Shown here: positions 27,421-35,191 of the stretch, in pieces | Position numbering within the stretch: the first letter of the stretch is position 1 | Layout: every line of letters starts with the position of its first letter | Assembly (NCBI RefSeq): GCF_013362815.1 | Contig: NZ_JABFVK010000030.1 | Location: 49,031-113,030 of the forward strand | Length of the DNA: 64,000 bases | Reading direction: 5' to 3' | From: Hamadaea sp. | GTDB taxonomy: Bacteria > Actinomycetota > Actinomycetes > Mycobacteriales > Micromonosporaceae | Notes under the pieces: model-generated | The model's input: only the letters and a program-made list of their open reading frames with translations | Told to the model about the DNA's origin: nothing | Databases searched by the model: none | Translations under genes and position numbers: made by a program

Positions 27421-28466
27421 CAGGACGCCGCCGATCGGGCGACGATGGTGCCGCCGGTCGCGACCTCGGCCATCAGCAGCCGCTGCGTCTCCAGACCGGC
27501 CCATTCCGGTGGATCGGTGGTGATCAGCTGCTGCAACAACTCCAGCGCCTCGGCGGCGATCTGCATCCTCGGCACATGCAAGCCCGACAGTTCGCGGTTC
27601 GCGGCACGGTGACCGCGTACTTCGCCGAGCGCGGCGACCGAGATCTCGCCCGGCACGTCGACGCCTGCTTCGACCAACGCGTGGATGACGTCCTCGGTGA
27701 GGAAGGCGTCCTCGGCGATGATCAGCGTCGCCTCGGTGGCTCTGGCCAGCCGCGGCAACTCCGCGACCCGCTCGTCGCCCACCAGGAGGAACGCCAGCCG
27801 CCCGGCAGCGGAGGCCGCCTCGACCGCGCCTCGCCGGTCGCGCGCGGTCGGGGTGTCCCGGCCACGATGCACATACAGAGCCTGCCGATGTCCGAGCTCT
27901 GCGGCCTGGTCGATCAGCTGGGCGGTCGGGGTGACGTAGTCGATGCCCACGTACGGCACGGCGGCGGTCGTCTCGTCCCGGCGGCCGACCGCGACGAACG
28001 GGAACTGCTCGGCGACCAGCCGCTCCAGCTCGGAGCCGACCATCTGCTGGCCGAGCAGGATGCAGCCGTCGGCGAGCCGGAGCCGGGTCTTGCGGTGGAA
28101 CAGGCTGCGCGTCCCGTCCTCCACCGGTGATGACGTGAAGAACAGCAGATCACAGCCGATGCTTTCGGCGGCGCGCTCGATTCCGTTCAGCAGCGGGCCG
28201 TAGAAGTCCATGCTCTCGGGCGACAGGGCCGCCTCGTAGGTGAAGACGCCAATGATCTGGCTGTCCAGCCCGGCCAGCCGCCGAGCCGCCGGATCGGCGA
28301 CATAGGTGGCCTGCTCGAGTGCGCGCTTGACCCGGGCCCGGGTCTCCTCGGGGATGCGCACGTTCGTGCCGTCCCGATCGTTCAGCACCACCGACACGGT
28401 GGTCTGACTGACGCCCGCGATCTCCGCGATCTCGCGCTGCGTCACCCGGCGACGTCTCGTTGGCAT
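27420..28466 (-). CDS. LacI-family transcriptional regulator, first gene of the sugar operon
   Basis: A 348-aa repressor. The HTH reads TQREIAEIAGVSQTTVSVVLNDRDG, with hinge PAARRLAGLDSQIIGVFTYE and a PBP-like effector domain. ATG 28466 has GGAGG at a good distance. It is divergent from the Tat-exported glycosidase. The 170-bp spacer carries the same 18-bp sequence twice in inverted orientation, one copy 10 bp in front of this gene, so it most likely controls both directions and itself. Confidence 0.93.
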   Translation of the reverse strand: MPTRRRRVTQREIAEIAGVSQTTVSVVLNDRDGTNVRIPEETRARVKRALEQATYVADPAARRLAGLDSQIIGVFTYEAALSPESMDFYGPLLNGIERAAESIGCDLLFFTSSPVEDGTRSLFHRKTRLRLADGCILLGQQMVGSELERLVAEQFPFVAVGRRDETTAAVPYVGIDYVTPTAQLIDQAAELGHRQALYVHRGRDTPTARDRRGAVEAASAAGRLAFLLVGDERVAELPRLARATEATLIIAEDAFLTEDVIHALVEAGVDVPGEISVAALGEVRGHRAANRELSGLHVPRMQIAAEALELLQQLITTDPPEWAGLETQRLLMAEVATGGTIVARSAAS

Positions 28467-28476
28467 CGGCCCTCCG

Positions 28477-28494
28477 TTGATAATGCCTATCTTC
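28477..28494. promoter_or_regulatory. LacI-type operator, copy 1 of an 18-bp inverted pair
   Basis: TTGATAATGCCTATCTTC, internally semi-palindromic (GATA-N5-TATC). It lies 10 bp upstream of the LacI start. Its exact reverse complement recurs at 28590-28607. Confidence 0.8.
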
Positions 28495-28544
28495 TCCGAA
28501 CGCCGATGACCATAAGCCGCCGGAAACGAAAGCGCAACCTCCCC

Positions 28545-28574
28545 TTGACAGATGGGTTGTGTGGTTGGCATCGT
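28545..28574 (+). promoter_or_regulatory. Possible sigma-70-type promoter of the glycosidase gene
   Basis: A perfect TTGACA (28545-28550) is followed 18 bp later by CATCGT (28569-28574), a weak -10. A start near 28581 would place operator copy 2 just downstream of the transcription start, a position suited to repression. The -10 is poor, so this is tentative. Confidence 0.35.
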
Positions 28575-28589
28575 CCGTTTCACCGCGAA

Positions 28590-28607
28590 GAAGATAGGCA
28601 TTATCAA
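28590..28607. promoter_or_regulatory. LacI-type operator, copy 2 of an 18-bp inverted pair
   Basis: GAAGATAGGCATTATCAA is the exact reverse complement of copy 1, 95 bp away. It is 29 bp upstream of the glycosidase start. Similarity extends a few bases further (CGTTTGATAATG... versus CCGTTGATAATG...). Confidence 0.8.
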
Positions 28608-28636
28608 ACGAGTTCGCGGGCAGACAGGAGCAGACG

Positions 28637-30976
28637 ATGACACCCCAGCTCAGCCGTCGCGGCTTCCTCGGTATGACGCTCGCGGCGGGCGTCGTCCTCA
28701 TCGCCGAACCCACCCCGGTCACCGCGTACGCGGCGGCGGGCGACGTCTCCCTCGCCGCGGGCGGGATCAGCCTGCTGGCGAGCGTCGGCGGACGCCTGGC
28801 CATCCGCGACGCGGCCGGAGTCACCCGGTCCGCCGGATCGAAGTTCCAGATCAAAGACCAGGTCACGGGCATTCACCTGTCCACCGGCGGCACTCCCACG
28901 CTGGCTCAGCTCCCGGACGGAACTCCGGCCATCCGCATGGACTACGTCTTCGGCGCGGCGACCGGCCCGGTCACCGTGGTCGGCTGGTTCAGCGTCGCCA
29001 CCAACCACGCCCAGCTGGAGTGGCACGTCACCGGCCCGGACACCCTCGTGCCGGACGGCTTCCTGTTCAGCCGCGCGATCCAGGCGCCGACAGCGCCGGA
29101 CGACTACATCGCGATCACCGAGTGGGTACGCGACTCGGGCGGTGGGATTCCGTACGAGGACACCGTGGGCGTCGCGCATACGTCGACCTGGGGCAGCCTG
29201 CACGGCATGTTCCTGCTGGACCGGTCTCGTCAGGCCTGGACGAACGCCACCTGGGTCCACGCGCCCGGCGTACCGGAGTCCGCCGGAGGCTGGACCAGCC
29301 GAGCCGACTTCTTCTTCACCGAGACCCGGCCGTCGGCCACCGCGACCATCGGCCGCGGGCGCGAACTCGGGCTGGAACTGACCGGCAACCGCCCGTTCAA
29401 CCTCTTCGACGTCGCCGGGGAGCTGATGGAGCTCACCGCCTTGGTGGCGAACGGCGGCGCGGCGCGGTCAGCCGAACTCCAGCTCACGGTACGCGACTTC
29501 GACGGGAACGTCGTGACCGACACGACGGTCACCGGCGACATCTCCGCGGCCAGCATCTGGCAGTACGCCTTCACCGTGCCCGCGCCCGCCACCGGAATAG
29601 TGTTCGCCGAAGTCACGGTGCGGTCCGGCGACGACTCGGCCTTCGCCCGCACCAACCTCGCCACCCTCGCCGCGTTCGACTACCAGGCCGGTTCGGGCAG
29701 CATGTTCGGCATCGCCAACTATCCGTGGCTCCAGCGTCCGAGCGCCGACGCCGTGCTGGATCTGTGGGAGCGGGCCGGCATCAGCCTCGTACGCATCGCG
29801 TACGACGGCGGGCCGGGTCTGCCCCCCGCCGCCTTCGACGCGAGGTCGATCCGGCACAACATCGAACTGCAACCGTCGCTGGAGGCGACCGACGCCGACG
29901 CCGCGACGTGGGCGGCCGACAAACTTTCGGTGGCCGTCGCGGCCGGAGCCGGGTACTTCGAAGTCGGCAACGAGCTGAATCGCCCGTTCAACACCGGCAC
30001 CGCCGCGCAGGCGTACCTGGACAAAGCCTTGCGACCCGTCTTCGATCGGCGGGCCGCGACCGGCGCGGCGATCAAGCTGATGAACAACGGCCTGGCCGGG
30101 ATGGACAAGCCGTGGGTGCAGAACTTCATCGCAGCCGGCGGCTGGGACCTGATCGACGCGTTCGCCTACCACCCCGGCCGGGGCAACTTCACGCCGGACT
30201 ACATCCCGCCCGGCGACGACTGGAGCACCGGAGCCGACGGCACATACTGGAACTTCTACGGCGGTCTGAAGCAGCTGAAGGCGCTGATGGCGCAATACGG
30301 TGCGAAGGAGATCTGGCTGACCGAGGCGTACGCGCCCACCAAGCCGAACAGCTGGTGGCACGACACCTATCGCCATGCTGCCGAAAACGTCCTGCTCACT
30401 CTGGCGTTGGCGAAGGCCGAGGGCGTCACCTGCGTCTGCTGGTACCAATTCCACGACAGCGTGCTCGGCATGCCGCAAGTCGCCGATCCCGACAACGTCG
30501 AATACCACTACGGCCTGATGAACCGCGACTTGAGCCCGAAGCCCTCCCTGCTGGCGTACGCCACCGCCGCGCGCGTGCTCGACCAGGCCACCTTCCGGAA
30601 TTGGCTGACCTTCGCCGACCCGCTCACCTTCGGCCTCTGGTTCGACACCCCGTCCGGACCGGTCGCGGTGCTGTGGAACCGAGCCGACGGCTATCTGCTC
30701 AACACCACCGGCCGGCGCACGGATTGGCACTTCCCCGCGCCGGAGGTCTGGGCCGATCCGTGGCCGACGAAGGTGAGTCTCACGGTCGCCGCGCGGGACA
30801 GCGTCACCGAGCTGAACGCCATCGGGCAGAGCCGTCAACTGCCGGTCGCCGACGGCCAGGTGACCGTGACCCTCGACGGCGCGCCGAGAATCTACTATGG
30901 CCTCGTGCCCCGTCCCGACAGCTTTGGCAGACACACGCTGGCCGGTTCCCGCATCGTACGGACCCGGCGGCGATGA
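28637..30976 (+). CDS. Tat-exported glycoside hydrolase-like protein (clan GH-A type)
   Basis: A 779-aa protein with a twin-arginine leader SRRGFLGMTLAAGVVLIAE ending AYAAAGD. Residues ~30-340 are beta-sandwich-like. A TIM-barrel-like part (~350-680) carries the probable acid/base Glu in YFEVGNELNRPF and the probable nucleophile in IWLTEAYAP, as in clan GH-A families such as GH5/GH39. A C-terminal beta domain closes the protein. AGGAG precedes ATG 28637. It is divergent from the LacI/FAD-oxidoreductase/ABC operon with shared operators, so it probably releases the sugar that the transporter imports. The exact GH family is not assigned. Confidence 0.78.
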   Translation: MTPQLSRRGFLGMTLAAGVVLIAEPTPVTAYAAAGDVSLAAGGISLLASVGGRLAIRDAAGVTRSAGSKFQIKDQVTGIHLSTGGTPTLAQLPDGTPAIRMDYVFGAATGPVTVVGWFSVATNHAQLEWHVTGPDTLVPDGFLFSRAIQAPTAPDDYIAITEWVRDSGGGIPYEDTVGVAHTSTWGSLHGMFLLDRSRQAWTNATWVHAPGVPESAGGWTSRADFFFTETRPSATATIGRGRELGLELTGNRPFNLFDVAGELMELTALVANGGAARSAELQLTVRDFDGNVVTDTTVTGDISAASIWQYAFTVPAPATGIVFAEVTVRSGDDSAFARTNLATLAAFDYQAGSGSMFGIANYPWLQRPSADAVLDLWERAGISLVRIAYDGGPGLPPAAFDARSIRHNIELQPSLEATDADAATWAADKLSVAVAAGAGYFEVGNELNRPFNTGTAAQAYLDKALRPVFDRRAATGAAIKLMNNGLAGMDKPWVQNFIAAGGWDLIDAFAYHPGRGNFTPDYIPPGDDWSTGADGTYWNFYGGLKQLKALMAQYGAKEIWLTEAYAPTKPNSWWHDTYRHAAENVLLTLALAKAEGVTCVCWYQFHDSVLGMPQVADPDNVEYHYGLMNRDLSPKPSLLAYATAARVLDQATFRNWLTFADPLTFGLWFDTPSGPVAVLWNRADGYLLNTTGRRTDWHFPAPEVWADPWPTKVSLTVAARDSVTELNAIGQSRQLPVADGQVTVTLDGAPRIYYGLVPRPDSFGRHTLAGSRIVRTRRR

Positions 30977-31818
30977 GCGACCGGGCGACGCCGATCCTGT
31001 CGGTGACCGAGCGCGGTACGCGGATGACGCAACTGCTGCCGGGCGAGCCGATCGGCCAAGTGAGCGGCGGCCTCATCCGGGTCGTGCTCCTCGGCATGGC
31101 GGCGTGGGCTGTCGCGTCGTCCGTCCCGTACGCGGCGCTGCTCGGGCTGGCACCGACTGCCGGCCTGGAACAGGCGCTGGGAAGCCCGTGGGCGTTGGCG
31201 GGGGCGATCGCGACTGCCCTTGTCGCGATAGGGATCAACGGCAGCGTCCACGTGCGAGCCGCAGCGGCCTTCCGGCAGAGCCGCACGTCGGGTCTGTTCA
31301 ACGGCATCACCGTGATCGGCGGATCCGCGGTCGGCGGTCTCGCCTGGACAGCCGCGAGCTACGCCCGGAATTTGGCGCCGGCGTTCGATCTGGAGCGCAT
31401 CGCCACCTCGCCGACGATCCCGCGTGAGCTGGGCGTATCAGTGACTGCGCTCATGGCGGCCCTGACGGCCTGGATGCTGATCCGGCTCTGGACCACCCTC
31501 CGCGGCGTACGCGAGCGGCAGCTCACCATCCAGCGGCTGCGCCAGAACGGCGCCCGCTACGACGGAGTGATCGCCGAGCTCGTGTTCCTCAACGAGTGGC
31601 TCTTTGACATGCCGGTCTTCAAAGCCCGAGTCTCGTACGCCGACCGGGGCGAACCCCGCGAGCTGTGGCTGCACATGCGTACCGACGCCGAACGGGTGCC
31701 CGTCCTCGGCTCGCCGGTGATCGTGCTGACCGACCACGCCGGGTCGGCGCATGTCGACCTCGACGACGGCGTGCAGTTCCAGGAGCTCTACGACAAGTAC
31801 GTCGCCCCGTCCGACTGA
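30973..31818 (+). CDS. Membrane protein of unknown function, 281 aa
   Basis: ATG 30973 overlaps the TGA of the glycosidase gene (ATGA), so the two are coupled. Four hydrophobic segments appear in the first ~170 residues (LIRVVLLGMAAWAVASSVPYAALLGL, ALAGAIATALVAIGI, GITVIGGSAVGGLAWTAASY, GVSVTALMAALTAWMLI). A cytoplasmic domain follows, with an RERQLTIQRLRQNG helix and a small beta domain (ARYDGVIAELVFLNEWLFDMPVFKARVSY...). The soluble part recalls DUF3592-type beta domains, but I cannot assign it. Its link to sugar use is only positional. Confidence 0.75.
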   Translation: MSDRATPILSVTERGTRMTQLLPGEPIGQVSGGLIRVVLLGMAAWAVASSVPYAALLGLAPTAGLEQALGSPWALAGAIATALVAIGINGSVHVRAAAAFRQSRTSGLFNGITVIGGSAVGGLAWTAASYARNLAPAFDLERIATSPTIPRELGVSVTALMAALTAWMLIRLWTTLRGVRERQLTIQRLRQNGARYDGVIAELVFLNEWLFDMPVFKARVSYADRGEPRELWLHMRTDAERVPVLGSPVIVLTDHAGSAHVDLDDGVQFQELYDKYVAPSD

Positions 31819-31852
31819 CTCCCCCGAGCTCCTCGAAAGGACGCGAACGCGA

Positions 31853-32140
31853 ATGACCATCCAGATCGAGGCGCAACCCGATGACGGCTGCGTGCTCGTG
31901 TTCGACGGAACCGTGCTCGAACTGTTCGGGCACAGCGACAGTCATCGCTTTCATGTCTGGCAGCGCCCACGTCTGGAGTTCCCGGCGGGCAAGCGACCCC
32001 GGTTGGAGATCCGCTGTGCGGTCGGCCCGTACTTGAGCATGGCGTACGAGCCGATTCGCCGCCCCGAACTCGACGCTCTCGCCGCAGCTGTGGCCGCGGC
32101 AGTCGCGCAGCGCGACGCGTCGGTCAGCGCCCCTGAATAG
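31853..32140 (+). CDS. Small hypothetical protein, 95 aa
   Basis: GAAAGGA precedes ATG 31853. The protein is a compact beta-rich sequence (MTIQIEAQPDDGCVLVFDGTVLELFGH) with a C-terminal Ala-rich helix (LDALAAAVAAAVAQRDAS). It starts 34 bp after the upstream membrane protein, so it may be in the same transcript. No family recognised; GC3-rich codon use fits a real gene. Confidence 0.65.
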   Translation: MTIQIEAQPDDGCVLVFDGTVLELFGHSDSHRFHVWQRPRLEFPAGKRPRLEIRCAVGPYLSMAYEPIRRPELDALAAAVAAAVAQRDASVSAPE

Positions 32141-32150
32141 GAGGGCGCCT

Positions 32151-32687
32151 TCAGACTCGGGCGTAGACCGCGTGCACGACGCCGTTGCCGAAAACCTTCA
32201 TGGACTTCACGGAGAACTTGCCGGTCACGCCGGGCCCGTCGAACAGCCGCTTGCCCTCGCCCACGGCTACCGGATAGATCAGCAGGTCCAGTTCGTCGAG
32301 CAGGTCGGCGGCGAGCAGGGCCCGGGCGACGGACAGGCTGCCGATCACGCGCAGAACTCCGTCGGTGTTCTCCTTGGCCTTCGCGAGATGCTCGGCGAAG
32401 TCCGGGCCGGTCACTGTCGAGTTGCTCCACTCGGGAGCGTCGAGGGTCGTCGAGACGACGATCTTCGGGGTGTTGTTGAGGAAGTCCGCGAGCGGGCCGG
32501 ACTGCGCCGGCCAGACCCGGGCGAACTCGTCGTAGGTGGTCCGGCCGAGGATGATGGTGCTGGTGTTCACGGCGTTCCCGGAGATCACCTGCTGGACCTC
32601 CTCGTTGAGGTACTCGAAGCTCCAGCGCTCTGGTGCGCCCGCGATGCCGTCCAACGTGACGCGCCCGCCGCCGACGATCTTTCCCAT
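32151..32687 (-). CDS. Dihydrofolate reductase family protein (RibD C-terminal domain)
   Basis: A 178-aa NADPH-binding reductase of the DHFR/RibD_C fold: GRVTLDGIAGAPERWSFEY at the start, TIILGRTTYDEFARVWP in the middle, and LRVIGSLSVARALLAADLLDELDLLIYPVAVGEGKRLF near the end. Such stand-alone proteins are common in actinobacteria; the substrate is seldom known and they need not reduce dihydrofolate. A second member lies 1.4 kb away (33545-34123). Confidence 0.9.
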   Translation of the reverse strand: MGKIVGGGRVTLDGIAGAPERWSFEYLNEEVQQVISGNAVNTSTIILGRTTYDEFARVWPAQSGPLADFLNNTPKIVVSTTLDAPEWSNSTVTGPDFAEHLAKAKENTDGVLRVIGSLSVARALLAADLLDELDLLIYPVAVGEGKRLFDGPGVTGKFSVKSMKVFGNGVVHAVYARV

Positions 32688-32736
32688 GATGCCTCCTTTG
32701 TAGTCGATGCTTCTAGGACGGAGGCGGCGCGGAAAA

Positions 32737-33474
32737 CTAATCGGTGCGTGGCACTTTCAGAGAAAGCCCCGATCGCGGCAGCCTGGTCAGCAGCCACCAG
32801 CCATAGCCGACGAAGAACACGATCTCCGCCACCTGCAGCCAATCCGGCGTCTTCCCCGGGCTGGTCAGTTGCAAGAAGTCGTCGAGCGCATGCAGCAGCA
32901 CCAGGGGCCAGATCACCCCGAGATGAAACCGGAGAGCGGCGAAGCAGAATCCGAAGGCGGTCGTGCTGATCACCTGCATCACGGTGTCGTCGAGGTCGCG
33001 GCCGAACCATGCTGCCGACAACGCATGACCGAGACCGAAGAGCACCGCCACCCACACGGCGGCGCGGAACCGGCCGAGGCGCGCCAGCATCATCTGGTTG
33101 ACGCCGCGGCTGAGGCTCTCCTCGCTCACTCCGATGGCCAGGCACATCACGGCGGTGGACGTCAGCGCGGCGGCATCACCGGCCAGTGGGCTCACCGCGT
33201 ACGCACCACAAGCGACGAGCACCGGCAGCGCGTACCACCAAGCTCGTCTCGGTACGCGCCAGCCGAAGCCCGCCGCTCCCCACCACCCGGAGATGACCGC
33301 TACGCCGATCGGCACGACGGCCGCGAGCAGGTTGATCAGCGTCGGTCCCAGCGCCGGGAACCAGTCCGGCGACAGTGGCGGCAGTGCCGCGTCCGCGGCG
33401 AACACCACCGCATGCCACAACAGGGTCAGGATGACCGCGCCGGCCAACGGCCGCCGAAGGAGCCAGCGGGACAT
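32737..33474 (-). CDS. CPBP-family intramembrane metalloprotease
   Basis: A 245-aa polytopic protein with seven to eight hydrophobic segments. The three CPBP (Abi/CAAX protease) motifs are present: SEESLSRG (EExxxR-like, about 115-122), FGLGHALSA and VLLHALDDF. Relatives cleave prenylated or bacteriocin-type peptides or act in immunity; the role here is unknown. It lies 49 bp upstream, in reading direction, of the DHFR-like gene. Confidence 0.88.
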   Translation of the reverse strand: MSRWLLRRPLAGAVILTLLWHAVVFAADAALPPLSPDWFPALGPTLINLLAAVVPIGVAVISGWWGAAGFGWRVPRRAWWYALPVLVACGAYAVSPLAGDAAALTSTAVMCLAIGVSEESLSRGVNQMMLARLGRFRAAVWVAVLFGLGHALSAAWFGRDLDDTVMQVISTTAFGFCFAALRFHLGVIWPLVLLHALDDFLQLTSPGKTPDWLQVAEIVFFVGYGWWLLTRLPRSGLSLKVPRTD

Positions 33475-33544
33475 GTCCCTCCCCTGATGGTCCGCACTCG
33501 GCGCCCACAGTACCGATAGCTTCCATGCCCGGGCGCAGTAACCG

Positions 33545-34123
33545 TCAGTGGACGGTGGGGCGATAGACGAGTTCCAGGGTGCGGCCGTCCAGCGTCCGGC
33601 TCTCGAGCAGCTCGAGGTCGAAGTCCCCCGCTCCGCCCAGGATCGGGCTGGTCCCCGTACGCCCGGAGATGACGGGAAAAACGGTCACCTGCAATCGATC
33701 GACCAAACCGGCCGCCATCAGCGCCCAGTTCAGCGACAGACTCGCCTGCGAGCGCAGTGGCACGTCCGACTCCTCCTTGAGCCGCGTGACGATCTCGACG
33801 GCGTCGCCGCTGACGATCGTGGCGTCGGGCCAGCCGAGCGTGTCGGTCAGGGTGGAGGAGATGACGGTCGCGGGTGAACGCATCGTCCGCACGTTCCACT
33901 CGTCGAGCGCATTGGGATCGATGCCCGAGGACATGATCGCCGCCGTCTCCCGGAAGGTGGTGGCCCCGAACACCATCCGCTGCTCCGTGTCGAACAGAGC
34001 GGCTCGGTGCGCGAGCAGCTCAGGCCCCTGCTTACTCCAGTAGCCGCCCCAGTCGGCGCCCTCGCCGAACGAGCCGTAGCCGTCGAGCGTGGCGAAGACG
34101 TCCCAGGTGTAGAGCGCAGTCAT
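33545..34123 (-). CDS. Dihydrofolate reductase family protein (RibD C-terminal domain), second copy
   Basis: A 192-aa reductase: YTWDVFATLDGYGSFGEGADWGGYW at the start, QRMVFGATTFRETAAIM, then LRSQASLSLNWALMAAGLVDRLQVTVFPVISGRTG with an NADPH-binding-like loop. It shares the fold with 32151-32687 but is clearly diverged, so a recent tandem duplication is unlikely. It is a single gene, divergent from the SDR gene. Substrate unknown. Confidence 0.9.
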   Translation of the reverse strand: MTALYTWDVFATLDGYGSFGEGADWGGYWSKQGPELLAHRAALFDTEQRMVFGATTFRETAAIMSSGIDPNALDEWNVRTMRSPATVISSTLTDTLGWPDATIVSGDAVEIVTRLKEESDVPLRSQASLSLNWALMAAGLVDRLQVTVFPVISGRTGTSPILGGAGDFDLELLESRTLDGRTLELVYRPTVH

Positions 34124-34239
34124 GACATTTCCTTCCGTTCGTGGTCAGCTTTCACCCTTACCACGAACGGCTCGCCCCCGATCCGACACACGCGCCGCAG
34201 AAATAATGCGCAGCCGGATTCCGGCGATAGTTTGGTCGC

Positions 34240-34989
34240 ATGGCTAGCTATCCGGATCTCTCCGGCAAGACGGTCGTCGTCACCGGCGGTTCGCGCGGCA
34301 TCGGCGCGGAGACCGCGCGGGCGTTCGCGGCTCAGGGCGCGCGGGTCGCGGTGATCGGCCGCGACGAGTCCGCACTCGGCGAGGTCGCATCTGCGCTGCC
34401 CGCCGGGCTCGCGGTCCGCGCGGATGTCACGGACTTCGCCCAGATCGATCAGGCGAGGATACGCATAGAGCAGGAACTGGGTCCGGTCGACGTGCTCGCC
34501 GCGTTCGCGGGTGGGCAGGGCGCCCCGGCACCGAGCTGGCAGTTGGATCCGGCGCGGTGGCGCGACGTGATCGACGCCGACCTGACGTCGGTGTTCCTGA
34601 CGATCCGGGCGTTCCTGCCCGGCATGATCGACCGGGGACGGGGCGCGATCGTCACGATGTCGTCGGCGGCCGGCCGTCAGCCGAGCCCGGCCAACATCGC
34701 GTACGCCGCGGCGAAGGCCGGCATCGTGATGCTGACCCGGCAGCTCGCCGACGAGGCCGGGCCGCACGGCGTACGCGTGAACTGCGTCGCGCCGTCGACG
34801 ATCCGCACCGAACGGATCGAGCGCCTGATGCCGGCGGAGACGGCCGACCGCATTGCCGGATCGCATCCGCTGCGCCGTCTGGGTACGCCCCACGACGTGG
34901 CGTCGGCCGCGGTGTTCCTCGCATCGGACGCGGCGGGCTGGATCACCGGTGTGACGGTCGACGTGGCGGGCGGAAAGATCACCAACTGA
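34240..34989 (+). CDS. Short-chain dehydrogenase/reductase (SDR)
   Basis: A 249-aa classical SDR. Cofactor motif TGGSRGIG (residues 15-22), catalytic Ser in MSSAAG, and YAAAKAG with the YxxxK pair. The closing WITGVTVDVAGGKITN is typical of FabG-like enzymes. NADP(H) is likely, given the R in the glycine loop. It reduces or oxidises an unidentified carbonyl/alcohol substrate. It stands alone. Confidence 0.94.
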   Translation: MASYPDLSGKTVVVTGGSRGIGAETARAFAAQGARVAVIGRDESALGEVASALPAGLAVRADVTDFAQIDQARIRIEQELGPVDVLAAFAGGQGAPAPSWQLDPARWRDVIDADLTSVFLTIRAFLPGMIDRGRGAIVTMSSAAGRQPSPANIAYAAAKAGIVMLTRQLADEAGPHGVRVNCVAPSTIRTERIERLMPAETADRIAGSHPLRRLGTPHDVASAAVFLASDAAGWITGVTVDVAGGKITN

Positions 34990-35143
34990 CGCCTGTCTTT
35001 CACGGCATCGCCTATCCCCTGCCGACCGAGTGGGACGCCCACGGCGACAACATCGCGACGGTGACGTCACTGCGAGCCCTCCGAGACCGCCAGTACGCCG
35101 AAGTGGCCCTACAACCGAGCCGGCCAGCGAACTCGCTGAGCCT

Positions 35144-35169
35144 GCCGGCCCGCGCGAGCGCGGGCCGGC
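35144..35169 (-). terminator. Hairpin terminator for the haloperoxidase gene
   Basis: GCCGGCCCGCG (35144-35154) and CGCGGGCCGGC (35159-35169) form a perfect 11-bp stem around CGAG. It lies about 20 bp beyond the minus-strand stop codon. Confidence 0.75.
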
Positions 35170-35191
35170 TGCTCGGTGCTTCAGAGGATCG

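Noticed and set aside
28552..28636. Upstream extension of the open frame before the glycosidase start
   Set aside because: It belongs to another frame and overlaps the duplicated operator; the Tat signal and AGGAG fix the real start at 28637.
32151..34123. Two DHFR-like genes considered as a recent tandem duplication
   Set aside because: The proteins differ across most of their length and are separated by a CPBP gene; independent family members are more likely.
34990..35143. Protein-like stretch (HGIAYPLPTEWDAHGDNIATV) after the SDR gene
   Set aside because: No start codon with a ribosome site and no stop-bounded gene of sensible size; it may be a remnant of a lost gene, but nothing confirms it.
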